This document shows, one piece after another, positions 49,501 through 58,091 of a stretch of 64,000 bases of DNA. The position numbers were made by a program, and so were the translations under genes. This DNA comes from Desulfopila inferna. GTDB taxonomy: Bacteria > Desulfobacterota > Desulfobulbia > Desulfobulbales > Desulfocapsaceae. Every line of letters begins with the position of its first letter. The first letter of the stretch is position 1. The notes under the pieces were generated by a model. It made no database searches, was not told the origin of the DNA, and saw only the letters and a program-made list of their open reading frames with translations. The stretch spans positions 620,001-684,000 of the forward strand of contig NZ_JAFFQE010000001.1 in NCBI RefSeq assembly GCF_016919005.1, read 5' to 3'.

Positions 49501-52048
49501 CGGTATCATCAGGAGCAGCAAAACAGGCTTCCTCGTCAGTAAGGCTGCTGTCAGTTGATGTACAGACTACTTCGTCCACCGCATACTTTCGTACGATGGT
49601 ATTCCCCTGTGCATCGACATTATATCTAATAATGAGATCTTCATTCGGATCCAAGGCATGATTCCCATTGGTATCTTCGCGCAAATTGCTCTGGTTGTCG
49701 ATCCAGAGAGACTGAAGATAGCCGACCCATTTTACCGGACCTTTGGCGGTTTTGACTTCAGGACGGAAATAGGCCTGGGAGAGGTTTCCTTCACCCTCGC
49801 TGGAAGTTGCAAGAACAGATACGGCAGTACCGGAAGAGGCCCGCTTTAAAATATTATTTATGGCGTCGCCGAGAGCAGTTTCAAGTTTATATCCGTCCTG
49901 AGCCTCGAAAAAGGTATCAGGATCACCGTCACCGTTGAAATCCCACTCTATCCGGTCCTCGGGAGGATCACTATAGGTTCCATCCGGTCTGTTGTTGCCG
50001 TTGAGATCTTCAAAACCTCCGTTACGAGCCGCATCCCGGAGTAAATTCCTCGCATCCGGATTATTGCCGAAGGCATAAACCGTGTAGAGAATCAAATTCT
50101 GGTCACCGTCGAGATCGGCGCGAAGATCGTTGGTTCTGGCATAGAGCGCGATATCATCGAGATAGTCAGTGCCGCCGGTCGCGTAATCACAGTTGGTATT
50201 ATCGTATTCATCACAAGCGGTATTATCGACACCATCCCCATCATAATCTTTTAAATCTCCGGGAATTTGTCCGTCCATGGTAGAAGCTCCATCCGTGAGC
50301 ATAATAACAAAGCTTGGAGCACATTCGATAAATTCTTTTTCCTGATAATAGGGATCATTGGTGTTATTGACAGCTCCAATGCAGGAATTGGAGTAGCCAA
50401 GAGTTGAGTCGGCCTTTTCCTGCATAAAATACTGTTTTGTCACATAATAAGACTCTGCCAGCGGTGTCCAGGTATCGGCTCCGGTATTCTGCAAATCGGT
50501 GATTAAACTCGACAGATTTGTTCCGATGGGGCTTACAATTTGTCCGCCTTCCATATTATTCCCGGTACCGCTATAGAAAAATTCATTCCCCCAGTAGGCT
50601 TTGTCCCAGTATTTCTGCATAACGCCGGCAAGATTGCCGTCATCGGCAAAGTCTCGACCGTCATAATCCTGCAGTTTGTCAATGGCTAGCACGAAACGGT
50701 CTCTTCCACTGAATGGATCGTTATTGTTGTTTGTATCAACCGTTAAATATCCATCCTGGACTCCATACCATTTTATATTTGAACCATCGGAATAGGGCGT
50801 TACCGCAGACCCGGCCGAACTGTCGAATTCTCTTTTGAAATGCCTGTTTCCCTGGGCAGGAACCTCACCATATGCAGTTTGGTTGCCGCCGCCCTGCCGG
50901 GATGTAGCTTTTCCACCCATTATTACCTTCCGGGCAATATCTATCCTCCGCATAGAGGCCCAGTTCATCCAGTTTCCATCCCACAACTCCCTGGAGACAA
51001 TGCCGGCGTCATCCAGGCACAAAGAATTCCAATCGGATTCGTCAGCGGGAGGATTACCCAGATCGGTTGGATAAATCACATTCCAGCAGGAGCTTGCATA
51101 GTTATAATCAACTTTTTTATAGGCATGGTAATATTTATTGCTGGAATGTGTATAAAACCATTCCGGATTAAAATAACCGTAATACTGCTCCTGCTTTTCG
51201 GTCTTGTATTCTATAAAAAGAACCGGTGCATCGCTGTTGCTTCCGTCAAAAGAATAGGCATCTCGTTTGGCGTGTGAATCGGTGTTATGATATTGGATTT
51301 TGAAGGCCATGGCGTTTCCCTTCTCCCAGCCTTCACGATTCACGATTTCTTGTACTATTGTAGAAATATCGGGGGATTTCTTCACCTCATTGACCGGCCC
51401 CCAGGTAATTGTTGTCGGTGAATCGGTATCATTCCATTCAACAGTGCTCGTGGTAGCAGGCCGACTGGTAATATTATAGTTTGAGTTTTCAAACACCGGT
51501 GCGCTGTCGGATGCCTCACCTATGATATCAAGTGAAATCGGTGCGTATTCATTGGCCGAAATACCTTCGGTACCGTTAGGAACTCTCTGCACGGTAAATT
51601 CCAGCCAGGCATCGATAATAACAGCATCTTTAGGAATATCCAAACCCTGGAAACGTATCCCGACTGTAGATGTGTCATAAGGGCTGAAACGTCCGAAATC
51701 CAGATCAGGACTGCCATTATTTATCGAGGTGCTGCCGTTGGCATGCTCTTCGGCGTCATCGGCACTGGTGGAAACTTTATAGGAGACCGTGTATGGATAA
51801 GGGACTCCCCGGTAAGGCTGATCGGTTACCTCTTGCCCCTCAGTGGCTGCAGAACCGTAGGCATTCTGGTTCATCGAACCTGAATTATCCAGCATGATCA
51901 TAATGTTCGGCTTCACTGGATTAACCGTAAAAATAGGATATGCCGTATAGTCTGCCAATACCGGTTCCGCGGCAACTGCCCAGCCGGATAGAATTGCCAG
52001 GCCTAACGCCACTGTCATACACATTTTTATGATTGCTCTGACGTTCAT
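46514..52048 (-). CDS. pilY1: PilY1-type pilus tip adhesin with VWA domain and Cys-rich insertions
   Basis: Large secreted protein (1844 residues) of the PilC/PilY1 family, which caps type IV pili and mediates adhesion and mechanosensing. It has a signal peptide (about 1-27), an N-terminal VWA region with MIDAS MLDNSGSMN and a second acidic part (LTDGASTMDG), and several EF-hand-like DxDGD loops (DYDGDGVDN, DLDGDQN, DINGDGS). The conserved C-terminal beta-propeller opens with VVYVGANDGILHAFAS. Two Cys-rich insertions (around 865-960 and 1450-1680) are unusual. The ATG at 52048 has GGAGG upstream and lies one base after the pilX stop. Confidence 0.9.
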   Translation of the reverse strand: MNVRAIIKMCMTVALGLAILSGWAVAAEPVLADYTAYPIFTVNPVKPNIMIMLDNSGSMNQNAYGSAATEGQEVTDQPYRGVPYPYTVSYKVSTSADDAEEHANGSTSINNGSPDLDFGRFSPYDTSTVGIRFQGLDIPKDAVIIDAWLEFTVQRVPNGTEGISANEYAPISLDIIGEASDSAPVFENSNYNITSRPATTSTVEWNDTDSPTTITWGPVNEVKKSPDISTIVQEIVNREGWEKGNAMAFKIQYHNTDSHAKRDAYSFDGSNSDAPVLFIEYKTEKQEQYYGYFNPEWFYTHSSNKYYHAYKKVDYNYASSCWNVIYPTDLGNPPADESDWNSLCLDDAGIVSRELWDGNWMNWASMRRIDIARKVIMGGKATSRQGGGNQTAYGEVPAQGNRHFKREFDSSAGSAVTPYSDGSNIKWYGVQDGYLTVDTNNNNDPFSGRDRFVLAIDKLQDYDGRDFADDGNLAGVMQKYWDKAYWGNEFFYSGTGNNMEGGQIVSPIGTNLSSLITDLQNTGADTWTPLAESYYVTKQYFMQEKADSTLGYSNSCIGAVNNTNDPYYQEKEFIECAPSFVIMLTDGASTMDGQIPGDLKDYDGDGVDNTACDEYDNTNCDYATGGTDYLDDIALYARTNDLRADLDGDQNLILYTVYAFGNNPDARNLLRDAARNGGFEDLNGNNRPDGTYSDPPEDRIEWDFNGDGDPDTFFEAQDGYKLETALGDAINNILKRASSGTAVSVLATSSEGEGNLSQAYFRPEVKTAKGPVKWVGYLQSLWIDNQSNLREDTNGNHALDPNEDLIIRYNVDAQGNTIVRKYAVDEVVCTSTDSSLTDEEACFAAPDDTEGLFNDNKCSCVEINYPEIDIVCESTDSNVSDDVACADVDGESNGLFNSGQCLCDDGAIASVPMDQITPIWEAGKRLALKTDPDDPANGRKLFTSLDGEGDGLYHGGIEFSTLNAASIQPFLGIKDPEAWSYLGEYSAETDQTHRTENLIRFVRGFNDGFSGETLIRSRAMEVDGIERVWRLGDIVHSTPVTVAQPMDNYGLIYRDESYDNYYRHHQKRESVVYVGANDGILHAFASWQYNEGNREFTRPDVASEFEEIGDELWGYIPRALLPHLKWLPRTDYTHVYYVDLKPKVVDVKIFTPDLTNHIGGWGTVLIGGLRMGGKPIDVTDNFEGTVGTETFSSSYFAIDITDPRNPKLLWEKTYEGLNLTTMRPNVAKVGSEWFVVFGSGPDSYEGSSTSNAKIYVADIATGELYNDLNTDWLFETSEEKSFMGGVASLDYRLNYNVDSIYLSQTYDDSNNLDPDWKGSMYRVAVPWSCEGSGCEAIPYGTVGTQGSCVCSYNTDPLTWELGKLYESETPLTAEPSLTTDYFKNIWVHFGTGRYLSEADKSTTDTNYLIGLKDPYFNKAHKEEVTGYIYGTNATNRPYYQDFTKNLTLVSGDLFGSDDFEVFFPWGYYEAPAGDCSSVPTGAVGDIYGNGSCIGSYDWPEIVCEPEDPSTYPNACDGVAGDEIGTIVDSVNGDCVCSGFAVPDWGCVEKVSGSGACDDVLEGEIADNDSYKSLYWEAYEVVPEGCTGVNFGEEVETAECESGEIQPPTWSTYERPTGDCTGVEPPMAGDIADDGGSCYAGYWACDETVANGCDNVDFTAQTGMLGAAADGDINGDGSCQCGFVTDPVARIMAATSTAYLTFPEIVTQARTREGWIRTLYDPKERSVEKATNFGGLSLFSTYVPSDAICSFGGNSYLYAVYFETGTAFQREVFEDGTTYDDLSNEILVKDRIDLGLGMASTPSIHVGRQEDNKAEVLINKSTGEIRGIEIDPAFNIRSGLRYWQN

Positions 52049-52049
52049 C

Positions 52050-52613
52050 TTATAAGCCTCCAGGTCTACCGGGGATAAATTTGTAAAGTGCTGTAATCTG
52101 TGAAACTGCATTTCCTGGCGCTGTGCCTGTCGCTGATAATCTGTACAGGACGGCCACACCCTGGGAAGCTGTTGGCCCACCGTCATATCCGCTGGCGAAC
52201 TCTATGCTCTCGCCGGGAAGCTGCTCCTGACCGCTTCGGAGAATGTCGGTATCAAGGTCACCTTCGCCCTGGGTGAAACTGATATTAGGATCGGGCTGAG
52301 CGGTATTAAATCCTATAACTTTTCTATAAAATTCTTTTTGGCTTCCTGGGGATTCAGGCGCAATCGTCATTGTGGATATATCAACGGTCGGTCCCACGTT
52401 AAGTACTTCCCGTATCACCTTAGGTGCCGTAAAAATGCCGCTGTCTGCTCTGTAGAACGCCGATTTTGCAACCTTGTCATTACCGGATATCATCAGTTCG
52501 ATCTGAGTGGTGCTGACAGCCATGATCCCGACAATAGTCAGTACAATCATGATCATCATACATGCAATCATGACAAATCCGTCTTCCCGGCCTTTTCTGT
52601 GTAGTGATGCCAT
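52050..52613 (-). CDS. pilX: PilX-like minor pilin
   Basis: A 187-residue protein with an N-terminal membrane helix in the PilX_N style: GREDGFVMIACMMIMIVLTI, followed by MAVSTTQIELMISGN. The prepilin motif lacks the usual Glu at position 5 (GFVMIA), as is typical of PilX relatives. It helps prime pilus assembly together with PilV, PilW, FimT and PilY1. It is directly upstream of pilY1. Confidence 0.85.
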   Translation of the reverse strand: MASLHRKGREDGFVMIACMMIMIVLTIVGIMAVSTTQIELMISGNDKVAKSAFYRADSGIFTAPKVIREVLNVGPTVDISTMTIAPESPGSQKEFYRKVIGFNTAQPDPNISFTQGEGDLDTDILRSGQEQLPGESIEFASGYDGGPTASQGVAVLYRLSATGTAPGNAVSQITALYKFIPGRPGGL

Positions 52614-52632
52614 AATAGTGCGGTCCCAATTC

Positions 52633-53115
52633 TTACATTCGAGGTTTTATATAGTCCATTACGATATCCCGTGTATCTGCTCCACCATTGTACCGGACAA
52701 TAATTCGGATGGATTTCAAATCGGGCATCCGCTGCCCCTCGGCGACATTCCAGAATATAGTGTACATGCCGTCGGGAGAAACCATGCTGCCGTCGGCGTT
52801 ATTCCCGGTGTCGTTCAATCCAAAATCCAGGCCATTATCGGCTATACCGTCACCGTCGCCATCCTGTCCTGTTCCGTCGCCGTCACCATCCTCCAGCAGC
52901 AGATCATCAAAAGACAGGGTTATCAAATTTTCAATCCGGTCGGTAGTCCATCCTGTACCATAGGTAATTCTGGCGGCCTTGGCATTGCCGTCAATGGCGT
53001 TTATCTGCATGGCGTAAAGGCTGAATACCCCGATGGTCAGGATGAATATCGCGACCATCGATTCTATGAGGGTGAATCCCTTCTCATCTGCAACGATGTA
53101 TTCTTTAAATTTCAT
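52633..53115 (-). CDS. pilV: PilV-like minor prepilin with Ca-loop-like repeat
   Basis: A 160-residue prepilin: KGFTLIESMVAIFILTIGV is the peptidase site and helix with Glu at position 5. In the middle (about 75-93) is an Asp/Gly repeat, DGDGDGTGQDGDGDGIADNG, resembling calcium-binding loops, an unusual feature for PilV. Context (between pilW and pilX) supports the assignment. It overlaps the pilW stop by four bases. Confidence 0.83.
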   Translation of the reverse strand: MKFKEYIVADEKGFTLIESMVAIFILTIGVFSLYAMQINAIDGNAKAARITYGTGWTTDRIENLITLSFDDLLLEDGDGDGTGQDGDGDGIADNGLDFGLNDTGNNADGSMVSPDGMYTIFWNVAEGQRMPDLKSIRIIVRYNGGADTRDIVMDYIKPRM

Positions 53116-53879
53116 AATCCCATATTCCTCAGCTGGACGGTGGCTATAAGTATTCGGCGGCGAAAATTATCGTTATTCCCCCATATTACACCTGAACCAA
53201 GATTATAATCCCCGTTATGGAAATTTGGATCATTCGAAGCTGGGAGAAAATTCGCTGATCCACGAAATTCAGGGTCAGGAAAACGGGTGCGGGCAAGCAT
53301 CGAGATAACCACGGTGCGGATGGTATCCAGTTCTCCTGCCGAGGGATTCAAACTCGGTGTCAGGTCGTCCCCAAGAAGATAGAGAAACTCAACGGCCTCT
53401 ATATTATCGGCGACTGGCTGTGCTGTAACTCCTCCCGAGGCCAGGCGCGTCAAAGATGCAATTCCTCCACCATCTACTATGCCGTCGTTATCGATATCAT
53501 CAGCCAGCCCATAGATTATGGTTTCGCCATTATCAGCGACATCGCCATCGCCGGGGTCGGTGTTTGCACCATTATCATTGATATCCTGAGTAAAAACAAA
53601 ACTGGAATTCGTTGCCGTGACAATACCGGCATCTGCCCCGAGCACTGGCTCAAAACCCGCCATACGGATTTCCCGCTGTAGGAAGTTAAAGCCGCTGCGC
53701 AAATTCTGCTGCATTTCCACGATCTGATCCTGGGCAGTCTGACTGCGCTGCTGCGTCCGGTGGGCTGTGTAGAGCGCTGCGACAATCAGGCCGGACAAAA
53801 GCAAAACGATCAGCATCTCCACCAGAGTAAAACCTGAGTTCCTGATATCGCCTTTCAAAGAGTGTGATAGTTTATTCAT
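53112..53879 (-). CDS. pilW: PilW-like minor prepilin
   Basis: A 255-residue prepilin with the site SGFTLVEMLIVLLLSGLIVA (Glu at position 5) and the PilW-type REIRMAGFEP segment (about 71-80) after the helix. Acidic DxDxDG-type loops (DIDNDGIVDGG) appear mid-protein, as in the neighbouring PilV and PilY1. Minor pilins of this group form the priming complex at the pilus tip. Confidence 0.85.
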   Translation of the reverse strand: MNKLSHSLKGDIRNSGFTLVEMLIVLLLSGLIVAALYTAHRTQQRSQTAQDQIVEMQQNLRSGFNFLQREIRMAGFEPVLGADAGIVTATNSSFVFTQDINDNGANTDPGDGDVADNGETIIYGLADDIDNDGIVDGGGIASLTRLASGGVTAQPVADNIEAVEFLYLLGDDLTPSLNPSAGELDTIRTVVISMLARTRFPDPEFRGSANFLPASNDPNFHNGDYNLGSGVIWGNNDNFRRRILIATVQLRNMGL

Positions 53880-53892
53880 AAGATCATACCGT

Positions 53893-54453
53893 CTAATTAA
53901 GTACTATGTTGCCTGCGATGGAGAGAGTGATTGTACCCTGCCTGCCGGTATCGTTATTTACAGTAAGGCTGTTTGCAATGTCCGGTGCTACCACTACCGG
54001 TGGTACCGGGAATGTCGGTATTCCATTAGGCTGAAAACTGATAATTGTTCCGGTTGGTCCAAAGGTGTTGCCGCATAAGGCAACATCTTGAGGGAATCCT
54101 ACATCTTTAATGATTGGTTCATCAGCGTGACGGATACCATCATTGGCGATTCCTGCACCGCTGCCATCATCGAGAAACAGTATATATGATCCACCTGGTG
54201 TCGGAACTCGGTTTCCCAGCGCAGGACAGACTATGTTATTTAACTCGATGCCAACATTGACATTTCTTTTCACCGCCTCCTGTTTCGCCATCTGCAGATC
54301 CAGGAAAAGATCCCGTGTTGCCTGCCTGAAATGTAAATTTGGCAGCCAGGCCAGAAATGAAGGTATAGCTATAGTCAGCATTATTGAGGCAACAAAAATT
54401 ACAATCATAATCTCTACTAAAGTGAATCCTCTATTTCTGCCAAGTGTAATCAT
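53893..54453 (-). CDS. fimT: FimT/GspH-type minor prepilin
   Basis: A 186-residue prepilin with RGFTLVEIMIVIFVASIMLT at the N-terminus and a GspH/FimT beta domain. The segment FLDDGSGAG corresponds to FVDDGAGGG in the pseudopilin at 42007. It is the first gene of the minor-pilin operon, and a sigma-54-like promoter lies 62 bases upstream. Confidence 0.85.
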   Translation of the reverse strand: MITLGRNRGFTLVEIMIVIFVASIMLTIAIPSFLAWLPNLHFRQATRDLFLDLQMAKQEAVKRNVNVGIELNNIVCPALGNRVPTPGGSYILFLDDGSGAGIANDGIRHADEPIIKDVGFPQDVALCGNTFGPTGTIISFQPNGIPTFPVPPVVVAPDIANSLTVNNDTGRQGTITLSIAGNIVLN

Positions 54454-54848
54454 AATCTAATATCCTGGTGCTGTTGATTCGGTAGCGGCGATCCTATGAG
54501 TTCTATGTGTCGAAAGCAATAATCCAGCCAGCTGGACTTCGCTATATAATTGTTTTATTTTTATCTTGTATTAATAATACGTTAGCTGAAATATTTATTT
54601 TATTTGCCAATGGCCATCATCTTGAGTTGGAAGAATTGTAAAATGTTTTTCTATTTTTGCAGTCGAGGCTATAAATGTTTTTTATATTTTGTGAGCTATC
54701 AGCCTAATTTTCGAACTCTTTCCAGCCTCAGAGATATTCTCAAAACGAAGAATCCTTAAGCGATGCATCTTTATTGAATTTCTAAAATTAACCTATGAAA
54801 ATAGCTGCTTACTACAATTTCAAAATCAGACCAACCACTTTTCTCGCC
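54454..54848. other. Intergenic region between the two pilus operons
   Basis: 395 AT-rich bases without a gene. It contains the fimT promoter candidate and should contain the terminator of the pilA-pilGHI operon, but no strong hairpin with T-run was found. Confidence 0.45.
54515..54530 (-). promoter_or_regulatory. Candidate sigma-54 promoter of the fimT-pilY1 operon
   Basis: On the minus strand TGGCTG-GATTA-TTGCT: the invariant GG and GC lie exactly ten bases apart (consensus TGGCAC-N5-TTGCW). The predicted start of transcription is near 54503, about 50 bases before fimT. The nearby NtrC-type activator supports it. Confidence 0.55.
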
Positions 54849-55685
54849 CTACCTGTTTAATTTTTTTGTGGGCCGCTTGAGATGAAGATCGGGGGGGGAG
54901 TATTCCATCACCAATGAATCTTTTATTTCCGGAATTCCATCAATAAACATAGGAACAAGCTGGTCCAGTGTCTCAGGTGCTGAACCATATCGTGTCATAT
55001 ATGCCTTCAATGCCTGCTGAACCTCCAGGGCTTGTTCAAAAATGGCTATTTCTTCTTCATAGCGGGCACGAACCATTTCATTCTCTTCTGCTGCATGCAT
55101 TGTTTTTAAGGACATCAATCCAGCGGCAATTTCTCCACCCTGGGCCGACAATATAGCGGCAATACGACTAAACATTGGCGGGGCATCTGATAGCTCAGAC
55201 GCATCGGAAAAGGCTCTAGCTGCTTTTAGGGGCTCATCCATCGCTAAGAAAAAATTGGTGCCGTAAAAAAAACGAAGGATTAGATTCTCCGGGTTGGCTG
55301 CAATACCGTTCTCGAAAATGCAAGCAGCTCTTGAAGCCGATTCCTCAGATATAATAGGGAGAAAGCTGTTGGTATAAAAATAGGGGTCGAGGAAACGTGG
55401 ATAAAGCTCAGTAGTCACTTCGAGATTATTTGCCAGCGCTCGTTCGTAATTTTCGTGAGGAGTTCCTGGTTTGACCCCGCCGAGGAAAACACCTGTACGA
55501 ATAAAAAGCATTTCGGCAGTTAGTTGTCTGGTATAACCGGCCACGATCCTATAATAATTAGCAGGCAAAGAGGGCTTAAGAACCACCTCCTGTTCTCCAG
55601 CATACTTTTCCTGCAGCGCGAAACATATCCCATATAAAACGAGAGCTACCAAAAGAATTGAGGTACGAATCATGTGAATCATCAA
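54849..55685 (-). CDS. PilG-like accessory protein (membrane-anchored, helical repeats)
   Basis: A 278-residue protein with one N-terminal helix (about 7-24) and an extracytoplasmic helical part that looks TPR-like (paired helices around 95-220). It is the third gene after pilA in the order ATPase, permease, accessory protein, as in the Myxococcus PilGHI transporter, in which PilG is the accessory protein. The assignment to PilG rests on position and topology, not on motifs. It overlaps the permease stop by four bases. Confidence 0.6.
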   Translation of the reverse strand: MMIHMIRTSILLVALVLYGICFALQEKYAGEQEVVLKPSLPANYYRIVAGYTRQLTAEMLFIRTGVFLGGVKPGTPHENYERALANNLEVTTELYPRFLDPYFYTNSFLPIISEESASRAACIFENGIAANPENLILRFFYGTNFFLAMDEPLKAARAFSDASELSDAPPMFSRIAAILSAQGGEIAAGLMSLKTMHAAEENEMVRARYEEEIAIFEQALEVQQALKAYMTRYGSAPETLDQLVPMFIDGIPEIKDSLVMEYSPPDLHLKRPTKKLNR

Positions 55686-56515
55686 TGCAGATCTCGGCGC
55701 GTATAGATAAAGCAGGACAACCAGAGAATAAGTATAATGTAAAATAATGAAAAGCCAAAAGAGAAAACTATCTGGTTGACGGGAGGAATAAGGTCGGTTG
55801 ATACTGCCAGGGTTTTGAAGTCCAACCGGGAGAAATCTGGAAAAAGAGCGGTCAATCCTCCAAGGAGATAATCAGAGGCACCCGCTTCACTACCAGATTC
55901 CTGTTTGATTGAAGCACGTACTACGGGTAGCCCCGAGCAAATAAAATAATAGCAGAGAGTGAGGAGTAGCACAGCAAAACTTCCACGTACAGCGCTGGAA
56001 AATAACAGTATAACCGACAGAATGATAAGCTCAATGCAGTACAGCCCGGCTCCGGCAAGAAGAAAAAAAGAAAAAGACAGGCGGGGGAAATATACTGCCT
56101 GAACGGAGTCTTTAATGAGCCCCAGTAGCAGCCACCCCAATCCGCATAAAATGAGATTCAACAGCAGTAGGAGAGCTGCCAGCCCGGAAAAAAGCGCCAG
56201 AGCATATTCCGTGCGGGAAATTGGACGGGCGAGATAGGTATGCAAAGCCCCACGTTCGGTATCCCAGGCCATCACCTGCACGGCATGGAAAAGCAGAAAA
56301 ACAAAACCGGTCAGATAGATAATTGAGAACAGAAAGTCATTGGAGGCCCTACCTATTTCCCTGGGGATAAAATCAAAAAAAAGCAATCCTCCGGTGATTC
56401 CTGCCAGAGCGAAAAGAATAAGACCAATAAGGGCGTGACGGCGAAGGCCGTCAATAACAATTAATCTAGCCAGCGCTATAATACGGCGACTGGACCATAA
56501 TATTTTTTTAAGCAC
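55682..56515 (-). CDS. ABC transporter permease next to pilA (PilI-like)
   Basis: A 277-residue protein with six predicted membrane helices in the ABC-2 style, including the cytoplasmic segment MAWDTERGALHTYLARPISRTEY typical of such permeases (helix 2 to 3 loop). With the ATPase immediately upstream (8-base overlap) it makes one exporter. In Myxococcus the corresponding PilI is needed for pilus assembly and PilA export; that role is inferred from gene order. Confidence 0.75.
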   Translation of the reverse strand: MLKKILWSSRRIIALARLIVIDGLRRHALIGLILFALAGITGGLLFFDFIPREIGRASNDFLFSIIYLTGFVFLLFHAVQVMAWDTERGALHTYLARPISRTEYALALFSGLAALLLLLNLILCGLGWLLLGLIKDSVQAVYFPRLSFSFFLLAGAGLYCIELIILSVILLFSSAVRGSFAVLLLTLCYYFICSGLPVVRASIKQESGSEAGASDYLLGGLTALFPDFSRLDFKTLAVSTDLIPPVNQIVFSFGFSLFYIILILWLSCFIYTRRDLH

Positions 56516-57266
56516 TTTTCTTTTCTTCGCTCCTGACTCTGCTCACGAAGGCATCGGCGAAAGAGCTTTCGTCTTCTTGATTCGTCAGTTCGTCCGGTGT
56601 GCCGTAAAAAACTTTCCGGCCTTTATGCAACAAAAGTACCTTATCTACCAACCGGTCTACATCTTCAAGGATATGGGAACAGAAAAGAATGGTTTTGCCA
56701 TCATCTTTTAAACTGTAGATTAGGTCGATAATTTTTTGCCTGCCCATTGGATCAAGTCCGCTCATGGGTTCATCAAGAATTAACAATTCCGGATCGTTTA
56801 TCAAGGCTACCGCAAAGTTGGCACGTTGTTGCATCCCTTTGGAATAGGTACCTAAACGATTGCAACGAACTTTCCAAAGCTCCAGCATGTTCAGGAGATG
56901 ATATGACCGTTCATTAAATTGCGCCGTTGACATACCACAGGTTGCCGCAGTGTAACGAAGTAAATTAAGGATGCTAAGATTAGAAGGAAAGTTAGCTATT
57001 TCAGGAAGGTATCCCAATCTTGCACGTAAGTGCGAACTACTTGGTTGAGAGTCAAAAAGAAGAATCTTTCCCTGATTAGGGCGAATAAAATCAAGCAAAA
57101 GCTTGATTGTGGTCGATTTCCCAGCACCATTAGCCCCGATCAAACCGACTGTCTCACCTTTGTATAACCGAAGAGAAAGATTTTGTAAAGCCGGTTGACT
57201 TGTGATTCTGATTTCTTTCGGATATGTTTTTGAGACATCTTTAACATCAATTATCAATCGCTTCAT
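56508..57266 (-). CDS. ABC transporter ATPase next to pilA (PilH-like)
   Basis: A 252-residue ATPase with Walker A GANGAGKST, signature YSKGMQQR and Walker B LLILDEPMSGLDP followed by the switch-His segment FCSHILEDV. These match the ABC-2-type exporter ATPases. The frame opens at a TTG at 57305, but the ATG at 57266 gives the usual family start (MKRLIIDVKDVSKTYP). It lies about 80 bases downstream of pilA. Corresponds in position to Myxococcus PilH. Confidence 0.8.
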   Translation of the reverse strand: MKRLIIDVKDVSKTYPKEIRITSQPALQNLSLRLYKGETVGLIGANGAGKSTTIKLLLDFIRPNQGKILLFDSQPSSSHLRARLGYLPEIANFPSNLSILNLLRYTAATCGMSTAQFNERSYHLLNMLELWKVRCNRLGTYSKGMQQRANFAVALINDPELLILDEPMSGLDPMGRQKIIDLIYSLKDDGKTILFCSHILEDVDRLVDKVLLLHKGRKVFYGTPDELTNQEDESSFADAFVSRVRSEEKKSA

Positions 57267-57344
57267 CAACGGGTCGGAACAGAAATAGTAAACCGCCGGC
57301 TTCAATTAAGAGACAGAGAAACCGACGGCTGTTTTTAAAATTAT

Positions 57345-57959
57345 TTACCTAAGAATAAAGTCCCCCACACCATTGAGGTCATCACCAGCCGTAAGGGTAG
57401 CCCCTGCTGGAATATCAGCAGTTTCGTCTAGTGGATCACCTTGCACTCTTGTGGTAACATCCTGATATACTCCTGGATTTTCGGCATCTATTGCATAAAT
57501 AGTATCACCTTGGAGGTGCTTAGCTGCTGCAACAAAAGTTGTATAAGCTCCTACATTAGCGATGGTACCATCTGAAACATGAGCAGCAACATCAACGCCA
57601 TTACCTACACCGATTCCAGTAGACCTTACATTAGCACTAGCGTCCGTGGTTGCAATTACATATACAACAGCAGCATCACCGCCGGATAAAAGAGTACCGT
57701 CACCTGCAACACCAGTAGCAGCATCAGCAGCATTGTCTTCAGTTATGCCGTATCGCTGCCAGTCTGCAAAAAGGGCCGATTCAGTTGTTGACAGGTTTCT
57801 TACATCACTCTGCGCAGAAGCATTAAACCCTCGAATACGATACGCGGCAAACTGTGGAATAGCAATAGCCGCCAAGATACCGATAATCGCGACAACGATC
57901 ATCAATTCGACCAGAGTAAAACCTTTTTCATCTTTTCTCATCTGTAATTTGTGCAACAT
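57345..57959 (-). CDS. pilA: Major type IV pilin PilA
   Basis: A 204-residue prepilin. The leader is MLHKLQMRKDEKG, cleaved before Phe in GFTLVELMIVVAIIGILAAI, with Glu at position 5 and the standard helix. The mature part is about 190 residues, Ala/Gly/Asp-rich, with no cysteines, so the usual C-terminal disulfide loop is absent. The ATG has AGGAGG seven bases upstream. The long Gly/Asp-rich globular domain differs from the short PilA of Geobacter. Upstream is a candidate sigma-54 site at 58092. Confidence 0.92.
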   Translation of the reverse strand: MLHKLQMRKDEKGFTLVELMIVVAIIGILAAIAIPQFAAYRIRGFNASAQSDVRNLSTTESALFADWQRYGITEDNAADAATGVAGDGTLLSGGDAAVVYVIATTDASANVRSTGIGVGNGVDVAAHVSDGTIANVGAYTTFVAAAKHLQGDTIYAIDAENPGVYQDVTTRVQGDPLDETADIPAGATLTAGDDLNGVGDFILR

Positions 57960-58091
57960 ACTTTATCCTCCTTTAGGATTTCGGCAGAGTATCGACCTGA
58001 CTCTTTCTCCAGCGCTTCGATTCTGCTTAGATGGTTTTTTCCGGGGAAGCCTTCCCTGGAAATTGGTAAAGCTACTTACTTGAATCACTTA

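Noticed and set aside
57957-57990. Sigma-54 site immediately before pilA (GG-N10-GC at about 57980)
   Set aside because: The flanking -24/-12 bases do not match, and the start of transcription would fall in or next to the ribosome site. The site at 58092 fits better.
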